15,232 bases of DNA from Clostridia bacterium (GCA_017632155.1 JAGBRZ010000001.1:1-15232), one strand, 5' to 3'. Positions 1-7,097 are shown, counted from the first letter of the stretch. Made by a program: numbers and translations. Notes: a model not told the origin generated them from the sequence alone.

Positions 1-394
1 AGAGCTTGAATATCTCCTCTGCCTGATACCACTGATCGAGAGTCAGGAACATATCGGTACCGCAGAAGAGGAAGAGGCGCGTATCGGGCGCTGTCAGCTC
101 GCGCAGAGTGTCAACCGTATAGCTGACACCGCCGCGGCGAAGCTCAAGATCGCTTACGATCACACCCTCAATACCTTCGAAGGCAAGCTCACACATTTTA
201 AGACGGTCCATAGGATCGGCTGAAAAATCAAGCTGCTTATGTGGAGGGATCGCGGCGGGAATAACGAAAAGATAGTCAAGCCGCATCTGCTTCATGAACG
301 CCTTTGCCGCTTCAACGTGACCGTTGTGAGGCGGCGCGAAGGTTCCGCCGTAAATTCCTACGCGACGGATGTTTTCGTTATATTGGGTATTCAT
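1..394 (-). CDS. nadD: nicotinate-nucleotide adenylyltransferase, 5' part (C-terminal end beyond window)
   Basis: NadD transfers AMP from ATP to nicotinate mononucleotide, giving deaminated NAD, a late step of cytosolic NAD synthesis. I read 131 residues starting MNTQYNENIRRVGIYGGTF. Residues 16-26 carry the nucleotidyltransferase signature GGTFAPPHNGH, whose HNGH holds the two ATP-binding histidines (23 and 26). A VIPAAIPPHK stretch follows, as in the family, then FLFCGTDM further on. The family is about 190-210 residues long, so roughly the last third, with the ISSTxIR motif, lies outside the window. The ATG overlaps the stop of the CRM-domain gene as ATGA, which fixes the start and implies translational coupling. 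Family assignment is firm. Confidence 0.95.
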   Translation of the reverse strand, partial: MNTQYNENIRRVGIYGGTFAPPHNGHVEAAKAFMKQMRLDYLFVIPAAIPPHKQLDFSADPMDRLKMCELAFEGIEGVIVSDLELRRGGVSYTVDTLRELTAPDTRLFLFCGTDMFLTLDQWYQAEEIFKL

Positions 395-684
395 TCAAGC
401 ACTATTTTAGGGTTCTTTTTCGACGGGCGGTAAAGAACCAGCTTTTTACCGATTGTGCAAACAACTGCAGAGTCGGTAGCCTCCGCAAGCGCTTCAGCCG
501 CTTCACGCGGAGTCCAAGCGCAGTTATCAAGAACCGCAAGCTTGATAAGCTCGCGAGCCTCGAGAGCATCTGAAACAGTCTTTACAAGGTTTTCGCCAAC
601 GCCGTCCTTGCCGATCTGCATAATGGTCGGCTCAGCGGTTGCAAGAGAGCGAAGATATGCTCTTTGTTTAGAATTTAAAATCAT
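391..684 (-). CDS. yhbY: YhbY-family (CRM domain) RNA-binding protein
   Basis: A 97-residue single-domain CRM protein of the YhbY/CRS1 family, which binds pre-50S ribosomal particles and is thought to help large-subunit assembly. The start MILNSKQRAYLRSLA matches the family N-terminus. The RNA-binding GxxG loop is GKDG at residues 25-28, followed by the helix with ARELIKLAV. The conserved end GKKLVLYRPSKKNP is at about residues 79-92. I chose the ATG at 684, not the in-frame codon at 702, because it overlaps the stop of the upstream rdgB as ATGA and gives the family's usual length. The stop overlaps the nadD ATG in the same way. A yhbY-nadD pair is a common arrangement in Firmicutes. The precise role in this organism is inferred from the family. 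Confidence 0.93.
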   Translation of the reverse strand: MILNSKQRAYLRSLATAEPTIMQIGKDGVGENLVKTVSDALEARELIKLAVLDNCAWTPREAAEALAEATDSAVVCTIGKKLVLYRPSKKNPKIVLE

Positions 685-1331
685 AATCCGTACCTTTTCC
701 AAAGTTTTTCTTTTTCTTCCGCTATGCGCTTATTAAATGCGGCGGCAAAGGCTTTGACACCCGCGCCGCGATGGCTGATAGCGTTCTTTTCCTCTGCGCT
801 CATCTCGGCAAAGGTCTTGCCGAAGGGATCGAACCAGAAGAGGGGATCGTAGCCGAATCCGGCATTTCCTCTGGGATTGAAGAGTATCTCACCGGGGCAG
901 TAACCGGTTCCGATGATGGGATCGCCCGAAAGAGGCTGTCCCTCGGGGATAACGCAGGCGATCGTGCATACGAATGCCGCGCTTCTATCTCCGACACCCT
1001 CAAGATTTTTGAGGAGCTTTTCATTATTTTTCTGATCGTCGCAAGGCTCGCCCGCATATCTTGCGGAGTAAACGCCGGGCTCTCCGTCAAGAGCATTAAC
1101 GATCAAGCCCGAGTCATCCGCTATCGAGCAAAGACCCGAAAACTCCGCAGCGGCACGCGCTTTGATGAGCGCATTTTCTTCAAAAGTTGTGCCGTTTTCC
1201 TCGATCTCGCCGACAAATCCAACGTCTTTGAGAGAAACGAGTTCGATTTCAATATCCGTGATATATTCGGAAAGAAGCTTTTGGAGCTCTGCAATCTTTC
1301 CGCGGTTACCGGAAGCTATACAAATTTTCAT
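681..1331 (-). CDS. rdgB: XTP/dITP pyrophosphatase (RdgB/HAM1 family)
   Basis: This enzyme hydrolyses non-canonical purine triphosphates (dITP, XTP, ITP) to monophosphate and pyrophosphate, keeping deaminated purines out of DNA and RNA. The 216-residue protein has the family motifs in order: SGNRGKIAEL at residues 7-16, TFEENALIKARAA at 49-61, ADDSG with the catalytic aspartates at 71-75, the PGVYSARYAG loop at 85-94, GNAGFGYDPLF at 155-165, and SHRG at 186-189. The ATG lies 9 bp after the ftsY stop; its AAGGTGG ribosome-binding site includes the ftsY stop codon, so the two are probably coupled. The last codons overlap yhbY by 4 bp. The length is slightly above the usual 195-205 because of a charged C-terminal helix. 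Confidence 0.96.
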   Translation of the reverse strand: MKICIASGNRGKIAELQKLLSEYITDIEIELVSLKDVGFVGEIEENGTTFEENALIKARAAAEFSGLCSIADDSGLIVNALDGEPGVYSARYAGEPCDDQKNNEKLLKNLEGVGDRSAAFVCTIACVIPEGQPLSGDPIIGTGYCPGEILFNPRGNAGFGYDPLFWFDPFGKTFAEMSAEEKNAISHRGAGVKAFAAAFNKRIAEEKEKLWKRYGL

Positions 1332-1340
1332 TGCGCCACC

Positions 1341-2246
1341 TTAATTGAAGAGTGCTTCGGTGAATTCTTTTGCATCAAATTCTTGCATATCATCGATTTT
1401 CTCGCCGACGCCGATGAATTTGACAGGAATACCAAGCTCCTTGCGGATAGAAAGGACGATACCGCCCTTTGCTGTTCCATCGAGCTTGTTGAGAACAAGA
1501 CCCGTGATCTCCGCCGCGTTCTTGAATTCCTTTGCCTGCAGGATAGCATTCTGACCCGTTGTGGCATCAAGAACGAGAAGGTTCTCACGTGCCGCTCCGG
1601 GGAGCTCGCGGTCGATGACGCGGTTGATCTTTGCAAGCTCATTCATAAGGTTCTTTTTGTTGTGGAGTCTGCCGGCGGTGTCGACGATAAGAACGTCAGC
1701 TCCGCGGTTTCTCGCGTAGTTAGCCGCATCATAAACAACTGCGGCGGGGTCACTGCCCTCGGTCTGCTTTACGAGCTCGACATCGGCTCTCTTGCACCAT
1801 TCGGCAAGCTGATCGATAGCTGCGGCGCGGAAGGTATCTGCAGCCGCTACAACGACCTTTTTGCCCTCGGCACGAAGTCTGTTAGAGATCTTACCGATCG
1901 AAGTGGTCTTACCCGCACCGTTGACACCGATCACAAGGATAACGGAGGGAGTTGTCGAAAGATTGAGCGGTTCGCCTTCGCCGATCATATCGGCAATGAT
2001 CTCGCGGATCGCGATCTCTGTGTCTTCTCGCGATTTGAGGCGGTCGTCCTTGATTCGCTCGCGGAGCATATCAATTATCTCCTCTGCTGCGGTAACACCT
2101 ACATCTGCACAGATAAGAGCTTCCTCAAGCTCCTCAAGAGCATCTTCGTCGATTTTGACAAACGCCTTGATTACATTATCTATCTGCCCCATAAGGGCGT
2201 TTTTGGTCTTTCCGAGACCTGCTTTTAATTTATCAAGAAATCCCAT
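1341..2246 (-). CDS. ftsY: signal recognition particle receptor FtsY
   Basis: FtsY is the SRP receptor GTPase. It docks Ffh-ribosome complexes at the membrane and delivers membrane proteins to SecYEG. The 301-residue protein has a short N-terminal N domain (FVKIDEDALEELEEALICADVG) and a complete NG GTPase. G1 is GVNGAGKTT at 107-115, the I-box region contains AADTFRAAAIDQL, G3 is DTAGR at 189-193, G4 is NKLDGTAKGG from 253, and the closing motif is GVGEKIDDMQEF at 279-290. There is almost no acidic A domain, as in many Firmicutes. I start at the ATG at 2246, with AGGAG about 9 bases upstream; a TTG directly before it would place the ribosome-binding site too close. The first 14 bp overlap the 3' end of smc. 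The usual ylxM-ffh genes do not follow; rdgB does. Confidence 0.97.
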   Translation of the reverse strand: MGFLDKLKAGLGKTKNALMGQIDNVIKAFVKIDEDALEELEEALICADVGVTAAEEIIDMLRERIKDDRLKSREDTEIAIREIIADMIGEGEPLNLSTTPSVILVIGVNGAGKTTSIGKISNRLRAEGKKVVVAAADTFRAAAIDQLAEWCKRADVELVKQTEGSDPAAVVYDAANYARNRGADVLIVDTAGRLHNKKNLMNELAKINRVIDRELPGAARENLLVLDATTGQNAILQAKEFKNAAEITGLVLNKLDGTAKGGIVLSIRKELGIPVKFIGVGEKIDDMQEFDAKEFTEALFN

Positions 2247-5200
2247 CAAAGAGTTCTCCTTTTTTGTTTGCTATTTCCGCCACGTCGAGGGTGAGTATCT
2301 TGGAGATACCCGACTCGGGCATTGTAACGCCGTAAAGTCTGTCTGCGGCGTTCATTGTGCCTCGGCGGTGGGTGATAAGTATAAACTGTGTATCATCCGA
2401 ATAACGGTGGATATACTGCGAGAAACGTTCAACGTTGACCTCGTCAAGCGCCGCCTCGATCTCATCGAGAATGCAGAAAGGTGTGGGGTTAACCTGGAGT
2501 ATCGCAAAGAAGAGTGCGATTGCTACAAATGCCTGCTCACCGCCCGAAAGCTGCATAAGCGACTTGATAATCTTGCCGGGAGGTGCAGCCTTGATCTCGA
2601 TTCCGCTTTCAAGAACGTTGTCGGGTTCGGTCAGGATAAGCTCTGCAGATCCGCCGCCGAAGAGCTCCGAGAACGTGCGCTTGAAGTTTTCGTTGATCTG
2701 GTTGAAGGAATCAACAAAGGTCTTTTCCATTTCCGCTTCAAGGCTCTTGATGACCTTTTCAAGCTCGTTCTTAGCCTTTTCAAGGTCAGCCATCTGCGCG
2801 GTCTTTTCGTCATACTGCGCCTTTTCGGTCTGATATTCATCGATAACGGACAAATTTACATGTCCGATATTTCTTATTTTGTTTCTGTATTCGGTCTGGA
2901 GAGCGAATACTGCGGGGCGTTCCTCTGCGGTTATAGTGGGGTAGCCAAACGCCATTGCTTCGGCTCTTGTAAGACCGTATTCGTCCCAGAAAGCCTTGGT
3001 TTCGGCATCGAGCTTTGCACGGATCTGCGCGAGGTTTGTTTCAAGGCGAAGCTTGTCCGCAATGAGCTTATCCCTGCGCGAGCGGCGTTCCTCAACGGAG
3101 TTGCGAAGAGTTACGAGCTTGCCCTCATATTCAAGCGAGCCTTCCTCGATTGCCGTGCGGCGTGCATTGAGCTCTGTCAGCTTCTCTTCTCCCGTGCCGA
3201 GGGTTTTGATGGCTTTGTCAAGCTCGCCCTTGAGCTCTGCGACTCTTGCCTTTGCTTCGGACGCAGCATTTTCTCTTGCAACCGCATCGATTCGAAGCGA
3301 GCGAGCCTTTTCGCGCGACATTTCCGCAAGCGCGTTACAGCTTTCGATATCTCGGCGAAGCTCGGAGATGCGAACGGTGACGTTCATAATATCGGCACGG
3401 AGCTTATCGCGCTCCTTGAGTGCCGCATGGCGTTTTTCTTCGGTTTCAGCGCGGAATTCCTCGAGCTCCGAAACCTTTACCGTCAGCTCGCGCTCACGAG
3501 CCTCGAGCATTTCGATCTCTGCCGCGCGGCGTTCCTTTTCGCCCGCGACGTTCTCAAGGTCAGCCATAAACTTCTCGAGAAGCTCGCGGTCTGCGGCAAG
3601 AGTTTCTTTATTCTTTTCGAGTCTGGTTGCCTCAACGGCACGCAGAGTTGCGATCATGGAATTTGCGCTTTCATCCGCCTCGATGTCGTTTTCGAGCTCG
3701 GAGAGCGTTGCTTCGAGCGTTTCGAGAGAGGCGCGAAGCTTTGTCGAGTTCTTTGAGAGAACTTCAAGCTCTGCGCTCATTCGCTTGATCTCGTCAGCAC
3801 GGGTCAAGATACCGCTTGATGTACGGAGCGATCCTCCGGTGAAGGAACCGTCGCGGTTGATCTGCTGACCGTCAAGGGTTACAGTGCGGACGCTGTATCG
3901 AAGCGCCTTTGCCATTTCGGTAGCGTTTTCAAGGGTATCGAAAACGATGATCCTGCCGAGCATTGACGACAAAACTGCGTTGAATTTTGCATCTGCGGAT
4001 ACAAGCTCGGAGGCAATTCCGATATATCCGTTGAAGGATGCCGCCTGTTTCATTTCACGGGTAGGCTCCGATGCTGCTCTGACGGACGTAAGCGGGAAGA
4101 AGGTTGCACGGCCGGCATTGTTGCGTTTGAGACAATTGATCGCCGCACGAGCGGTTCTTTCCTCATCAACAACGATATTCTGAATTGCCGCTCCAAGTGC
4201 TGTCTCAATTGCGGTTACGTATTTGCTATCGACCGTAATAAGCGACGAAAGCGGGCCGTATATCTTTCCACCGTCGATCTTGCCCTCGGAATACGAACGC
4301 ATAACGAATTTTACGCTATTGTTGTATCCCTCGAAATGCTCCTCCATTCGACGAAGAGCCTCGATCTTACCGCCGAGGGTATCGATCCTGATTTCTGCGG
4401 ATGTGAGGTCAGAGCGGTCGCTGTCGCGTTTGGTGCGAAGCGTTTCTGCTTCAGCTTTCTTTTCTGCAAGAAGTTCCGCGTTTTCAGCAAGCTTTGCATC
4501 GTATTCCGCAATAGTGCGTTCGCTGTCCTCGCATTCAGCCTCGTGTGCAGCGGCGAGCTTTTTACGCTCGTTTACGTTCTTTCTTGCAGCTTCGTCACGT
4601 CCCTCGTCCTCTTCATCGGAGCGTCCGAGAAGTTCAAGACGGGCATGGATATCAGAGATTTCTTCCTTTGCGGCAGAAAGCTCTTCAAAAGCAAGTCCGA
4701 TCTGACTATCGTGCTTATCCGCAAGCTTTTCGGCATCTGCTGCTTGATTTGAAAGCTTTGATTCTTCGCCTGTAAGCTCGGCAATATTTGCGGCGATAGC
4801 CTTTGCCTCGCCGTCCTTTGCTTCTGCTCTTGCATCCTCATCGGACGCAGAGGTGCGAAGACCTTCAGCGGTTGCGCGTTCAACCGAAACGCTGCTCTCG
4901 GTATGAGTTATATTAGTGTTGATGACCTTGATCTTTGCATCAAGCTCATAGTTATCTCTTGTTCTTGCAGATATCTCGGAGGCTATTCTTGCCGCTTCTG
5001 CTTTGTTTTCAAAAGCAAGCGACTCAAGCCTTTCCTGCTGCTCACGGAGAGTCGCGAGACTCTCGTCTGTTTCCTCTATCTCACGGTCTGTGCGGCGGAG
5101 CTCGACGTTTGACTCATTCTCGGAAACTCTGAGTCCCTCTGTGTCATAAAGCCAAAGCTGAACGTCGGCTTGTCTTTTAACCTCGCTGTACTCAATAAAG

Positions 5201-5853
5201 CGCTTTGCCTTGACACTTTCACGTTCAAGAGTAGCAATACGTGAGCCGAGGACACTGACGATGTCCTGAACGCGCTCCATATTCTGCTCTGTTGCGGCAA
5301 GCTTGCGCTCTGCCTCGTTTTTACGGTGACGGAATTTTGCAATTCCGGCGGCATCCTCAAAGATACCTCTTCGCTCGTCGTTCTTACGCGAAATGATGTC
5401 CGCGATTCGTCCCTGACCGATGATGGAATAACCGTCACGTCCGATACCTGTGTTGAGGAAGAGCTCGTAAATATCACGAAGTCGAACCTTGCCCTTGTTT
5501 ATGAAATATTCGCTGTCGCCGTTTCTGTAATAGCGGCGTGTTACGGTGACCTCGTCATAGGGACAGTCAAGTCTGGCGTCCGAACCCACGCTTGTATTGT
5601 CAAAAGTGACAGATACCTCGGCATAGCTCATAGGCTTGCGGCTGTCCGAGCCGCCGAAGATGATATCCTCCATCTTGGTGCCTCGAAGGCTCTTTGAAGA
5701 TATTTCTCCGAGAACCCAACGCATTGCGTCCGAAATATTGGATTTTCCGCTTCCGTTGGGGCCGATAATTACCGTTGCACCCGGCTCAAAGATCAATCTC
5801 GTTCTGTCGGGAAAGGACTTGAAGCCTTGAAGTTCAATTTGCTTAAGATACAA
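2233..5853 (-). CDS. smc: chromosome segregation protein SMC
   Basis: SMC is the ATPase of the SMC-ScpAB condensin, which extrudes DNA loops from ParB sites and compacts and separates sister chromosomes. The 1206-residue protein is full length (family about 1190). The Walker A motif GPNGSGKS is at 31-38. Long glutamate/alanine-rich coiled coils run at roughly 165-500 and 680-1045, around a hinge at about 500-675 that has GYNNSVKFVMR and the glycine-rich GSFTGGS. The C-terminal head has the ABC signature LSGGEQ at 1102-1107 and Walker B FCILDE at 1126-1131, then ALDEVN and the ITHRR switch region. The start is TTG (MYLKQIELQGFKSF), backed by GGAGG 6 bases upstream. smc has its own promoter and overlaps ftsY by 14 bp. 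scpA and scpB are not in the window. Confidence 0.98.
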   Translation of the reverse strand: MYLKQIELQGFKSFPDRTRLIFEPGATVIIGPNGSGKSNISDAMRWVLGEISSKSLRGTKMEDIIFGGSDSRKPMSYAEVSVTFDNTSVGSDARLDCPYDEVTVTRRYYRNGDSEYFINKGKVRLRDIYELFLNTGIGRDGYSIIGQGRIADIISRKNDERRGIFEDAAGIAKFRHRKNEAERKLAATEQNMERVQDIVSVLGSRIATLERESVKAKRFIEYSEVKRQADVQLWLYDTEGLRVSENESNVELRRTDREIEETDESLATLREQQERLESLAFENKAEAARIASEISARTRDNYELDAKIKVINTNITHTESSVSVERATAEGLRTSASDEDARAEAKDGEAKAIAANIAELTGEESKLSNQAADAEKLADKHDSQIGLAFEELSAAKEEISDIHARLELLGRSDEEDEGRDEAARKNVNERKKLAAAHEAECEDSERTIAEYDAKLAENAELLAEKKAEAETLRTKRDSDRSDLTSAEIRIDTLGGKIEALRRMEEHFEGYNNSVKFVMRSYSEGKIDGGKIYGPLSSLITVDSKYVTAIETALGAAIQNIVVDEERTARAAINCLKRNNAGRATFFPLTSVRAASEPTREMKQAASFNGYIGIASELVSADAKFNAVLSSMLGRIIVFDTLENATEMAKALRYSVRTVTLDGQQINRDGSFTGGSLRTSSGILTRADEIKRMSAELEVLSKNSTKLRASLETLEATLSELENDIEADESANSMIATLRAVEATRLEKNKETLAADRELLEKFMADLENVAGEKERRAAEIEMLEARERELTVKVSELEEFRAETEEKRHAALKERDKLRADIMNVTVRISELRRDIESCNALAEMSREKARSLRIDAVARENAASEAKARVAELKGELDKAIKTLGTGEEKLTELNARRTAIEEGSLEYEGKLVTLRNSVEERRSRRDKLIADKLRLETNLAQIRAKLDAETKAFWDEYGLTRAEAMAFGYPTITAEERPAVFALQTEYRNKIRNIGHVNLSVIDEYQTEKAQYDEKTAQMADLEKAKNELEKVIKSLEAEMEKTFVDSFNQINENFKRTFSELFGGGSAELILTEPDNVLESGIEIKAAPPGKIIKSLMQLSGGEQAFVAIALFFAILQVNPTPFCILDEIEAALDEVNVERFSQYIHRYSDDTQFILITHRRGTMNAADRLYGVTMPESGISKILTLDVAEIANKKGELFDGIS

Positions 5854-5859
5854 TTTATA

Positions 5860-5881
5860 CCTCCGCGATCAAAGCGATCGC
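5860..5881 (-). promoter_or_regulatory. smc translation initiation region: hairpin abutting ribosome-binding site
   Basis: Read on the minus strand, GCGATC and GATCGC form a 6-bp stem around the loop GCTTT. The second arm runs straight into GGAGG, followed by TATAAA and the TTG start of smc. The ribosome-binding site is unusually strong for a gene with a weak TTG start, and this decides the start. The palindrome GCGATCGC at 5874-5881 touches the stop codon of the upstream gene. A role in initiation or mRNA stability is inference. Confidence 0.5.
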
Positions 5882-6916
5882 TTAATTTATGTCTATTATA
5901 ATATTATAACCTATTATAGAAGAATTTTCAAGAATTTTTATGCGATTTATTGCATGATTTTTGCAATATTTTTCATTTAAACGCAAAATATTGCGTTTTT
6001 TCTGTCCTACGGCACGCGAAGTTGCTCCGCGAGGGACTTGAACCGTCATAGTTTTTCCCGATCCGTCGTTTTTTGAAAGTGCCTCATCCGCCAGCTCACA
6101 GATGCGTCTGTAAGTAAGCTCGCCCATTGCAAGCTCGCCAAGGGCGGGGTGATTTGCACCTCCGACGACGCTTTCGGGAGAGGAAAGATTTTCACCCGCA
6201 CAAAGTCCGACACGGATAACGGGGACACCTGCACGGTCAAATACGTCGAGGACGGACGCCGTCCTTTCTATTGCTTCTTCGGTCGTCAGGGGAATATATC
6301 TTCCGTCCGCCGACATCTCTGCAAGCTCGGTATCGGCAAATACAACGGTTGGATACACCCTTGCACCGTCAGCACCGAGTGAGCATATCTCCCTCGCGGT
6401 TTCTATCTCATCAGCAAGAGTTGAGCCGGGAAGTCCGATCATCATTTGACCTATCAGCTTAAATCCATATTCCTTGACGGCACGGCACGCCTCACGCGTT
6501 CTTTCTGCGGTGTGACCTCTCTTTGATGCAAAAAGCACTGCGTCTGCCACGCTTTGTATGCCGAGCTCTATAGTTTCGACGTGATGTAAGTGAAGTATTT
6601 TGAGAATCTCGTTGTCGATATAATCGGGACGGGTCGAGCATCGAACCCTGTTTACTTTACCCGAAGCAACGAATTTATCGGAAATTTCAAGGAGGCGAAG
6701 CATAAGATCACGGTCAATTCCCGTAAACGAACCACCAAAAAAGGCGATCTCGACATCATCCTCGGGAGAAAGCGTAGAAAGAGCTTGTTTTATCTCATTT
6801 TCTACACCCGATTCATCAAAGGAAATGCAGCCCGATATTTTCCGCTGATCGCAAAAAACGCAGTTGTTTGGGCAACCGAGATGCGGGATAAATACGGGAA
6901 TATTAACGTGTCGCAC
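5882..6916 (-). CDS. Elp3-like radical SAM protein without acetyltransferase domain
   Basis: A 344-residue radical SAM protein. It has a CX3CX2C cluster motif at C15, C19 and C22 (CPNNCVFCDQRKISG) for a 4Fe-4S cluster that cleaves S-adenosylmethionine. FFGGSFTGID follows, then RCSTRPDYID and ELGIQSVADAVL, both typical of the Elp3/YhcC-like radical SAM group, and a small C-terminal domain ending in VGQKKRNILRLNEKY. Unlike true Elp3 it has no GNAT domain. Relatives sit between rnc and smc in many Clostridia; their substrate is unknown to me, and a tRNA-modifying role is only a guess. The GTG start has AAAGGAG 8 bases upstream and gives the expected HxxIPxFIPHLGCPNNC beginning. The last 18 or so codons are very AT-rich and coincide with the smc promoter, so the protein tail is probably not conserved. 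Confidence 0.88.
   Translation of the reverse strand: MRHVNIPVFIPHLGCPNNCVFCDQRKISGCISFDESGVENEIKQALSTLSPEDDVEIAFFGGSFTGIDRDLMLRLLEISDKFVASGKVNRVRCSTRPDYIDNEILKILHLHHVETIELGIQSVADAVLFASKRGHTAERTREACRAVKEYGFKLIGQMMIGLPGSTLADEIETAREICSLGADGARVYPTVVFADTELAEMSADGRYIPLTTEEAIERTASVLDVFDRAGVPVIRVGLCAGENLSSPESVVGGANHPALGELAMGELTYRRICELADEALSKNDGSGKTMTVQVPRGATSRAVGQKKRNILRLNEKYCKNHAINRIKILENSSIIGYNIIIDIN
5903..5931 (-). promoter_or_regulatory. predicted sigma-A promoter of smc-ftsY-rdgB-yhbY-nadD
   Basis: On the minus strand there is a -35 box TTGAAA (5926-5931), a 17-bp spacer, and a perfect -10 box TATAAT (5903-5908). A start at the A near 5896 would give a leader of about 43 bases before the smc TTG. 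Two more TATAAT copies lie at 5913-5918 and 5895-5900. The whole element sits inside the last codons of the radical SAM gene. Box matches and spacing are seen; activity is inferred. Confidence 0.75.
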
Positions 6917-6984
6917 CTATCTTTCTCCTTTCCGAAAAAAATACTTTCAAGAAATTGAAATACAAGAAATCATTTTTTGATGAT

Positions 6985-7057
6985 AAACACTTTTTCTCGC
7001 CGCGCGGGTCTTCAATTGTAAAACAAAGTTTTACAATTGGCAAGAAAAAACACTTTT
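6985..7057. repeat. 10-bp direct repeats flanking inverted repeats and palindrome
   Basis: AAACACTTTT occurs at 6985-6994 and again at 7048-7057. Just inside them are complementary ends, TTTTTCTCGCC (6991-7001) and GGCAAGAAAAA (7039-7049), which would pair over 11 bp with one G-U in the minus-strand RNA. The promoter palindrome lies between. The arrangement is seen directly; whether it is a folded RNA leader, a remnant of a small inserted element, or chance is open. Confidence 0.45.
7013..7043 (-). promoter_or_regulatory. predicted promoter of radical SAM gene with overlapping palindromic operator
   Basis: On the minus strand a -35 box TTGCCA (7038-7043), a 17-bp spacer and a -10 box TACAAT (7015-7020) make a good sigma-A promoter. 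A perfect inverted repeat covers it: arm CAATTGTAAAAC at 7013-7024, three bases AAA, arm GTTTTACAATTG at 7028-7039. The palindrome spans the -10, the spacer and the first -35 bases, as repressor operators do. I do not recognise it as the consensus of a known regulator. The leader to the GTG would be about 92 bases and has further small inverted repeats. Confidence 0.62.
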
Positions 7058-7085
7058 GCAGGGTGAACCCGAAAGTGCACCCTGC
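7045..7085 (-). terminator. terminator-like structure after rnc
   Basis: Thirteen bases after the rnc stop, GCAGGGTG and CACCCTGC (7078-7085 and 7058-7065) form an 8-bp stem, followed by AAAAGTG and six T on the minus strand. The T-run is 7 bases from the stem. An alternative stem, CACTTT with AAAGTG (7072-7077 and 7051-7056), places the T-run directly after it. The two pairings exclude each other. It probably ends the topA-trmFO-plsX-rnc transcript, perhaps incompletely. Confidence 0.5.
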
Positions 7086-7097
7086 GAATATTAATAC

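Noticed and set aside
771..2228. 485-residue plus-strand open frame
   Set aside because: It is antisense to rdgB and ftsY, whose motifs are complete. The product has no recognisable domain. It stays open because the sense genes rarely use TTA, CTA and TCA codons.
1861..3756. 631-residue plus-strand open frame
   Set aside because: Antisense to ftsY and the coiled-coil part of smc. The serine- and leucine-rich nonsense product mirrors the sense codon bias, and there is no plausible start region.
2996..3868. Serine/arginine-rich plus-strand open frame that looks like a low-complexity protein
   Set aside because: Another antisense frame of the smc coiled coil; the repeats reflect repeated GAG, GCG and AAG codons in smc.
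5874..5881. GCGATCGC, the HIP1 octamer of cyanobacteria
   Set aside because: I noticed only this one copy, and the gene content is Firmicutes. It is better explained as part of the smc leader hairpin.
5979..5998. Inverted repeat AAACGCAA/TTGCGTTT followed by T on the plus strand, like a terminator
   Set aside because: It lies inside the radical SAM gene, in the codons of its conserved QKKRNILRL end, and there is no plus-strand gene for it to terminate.
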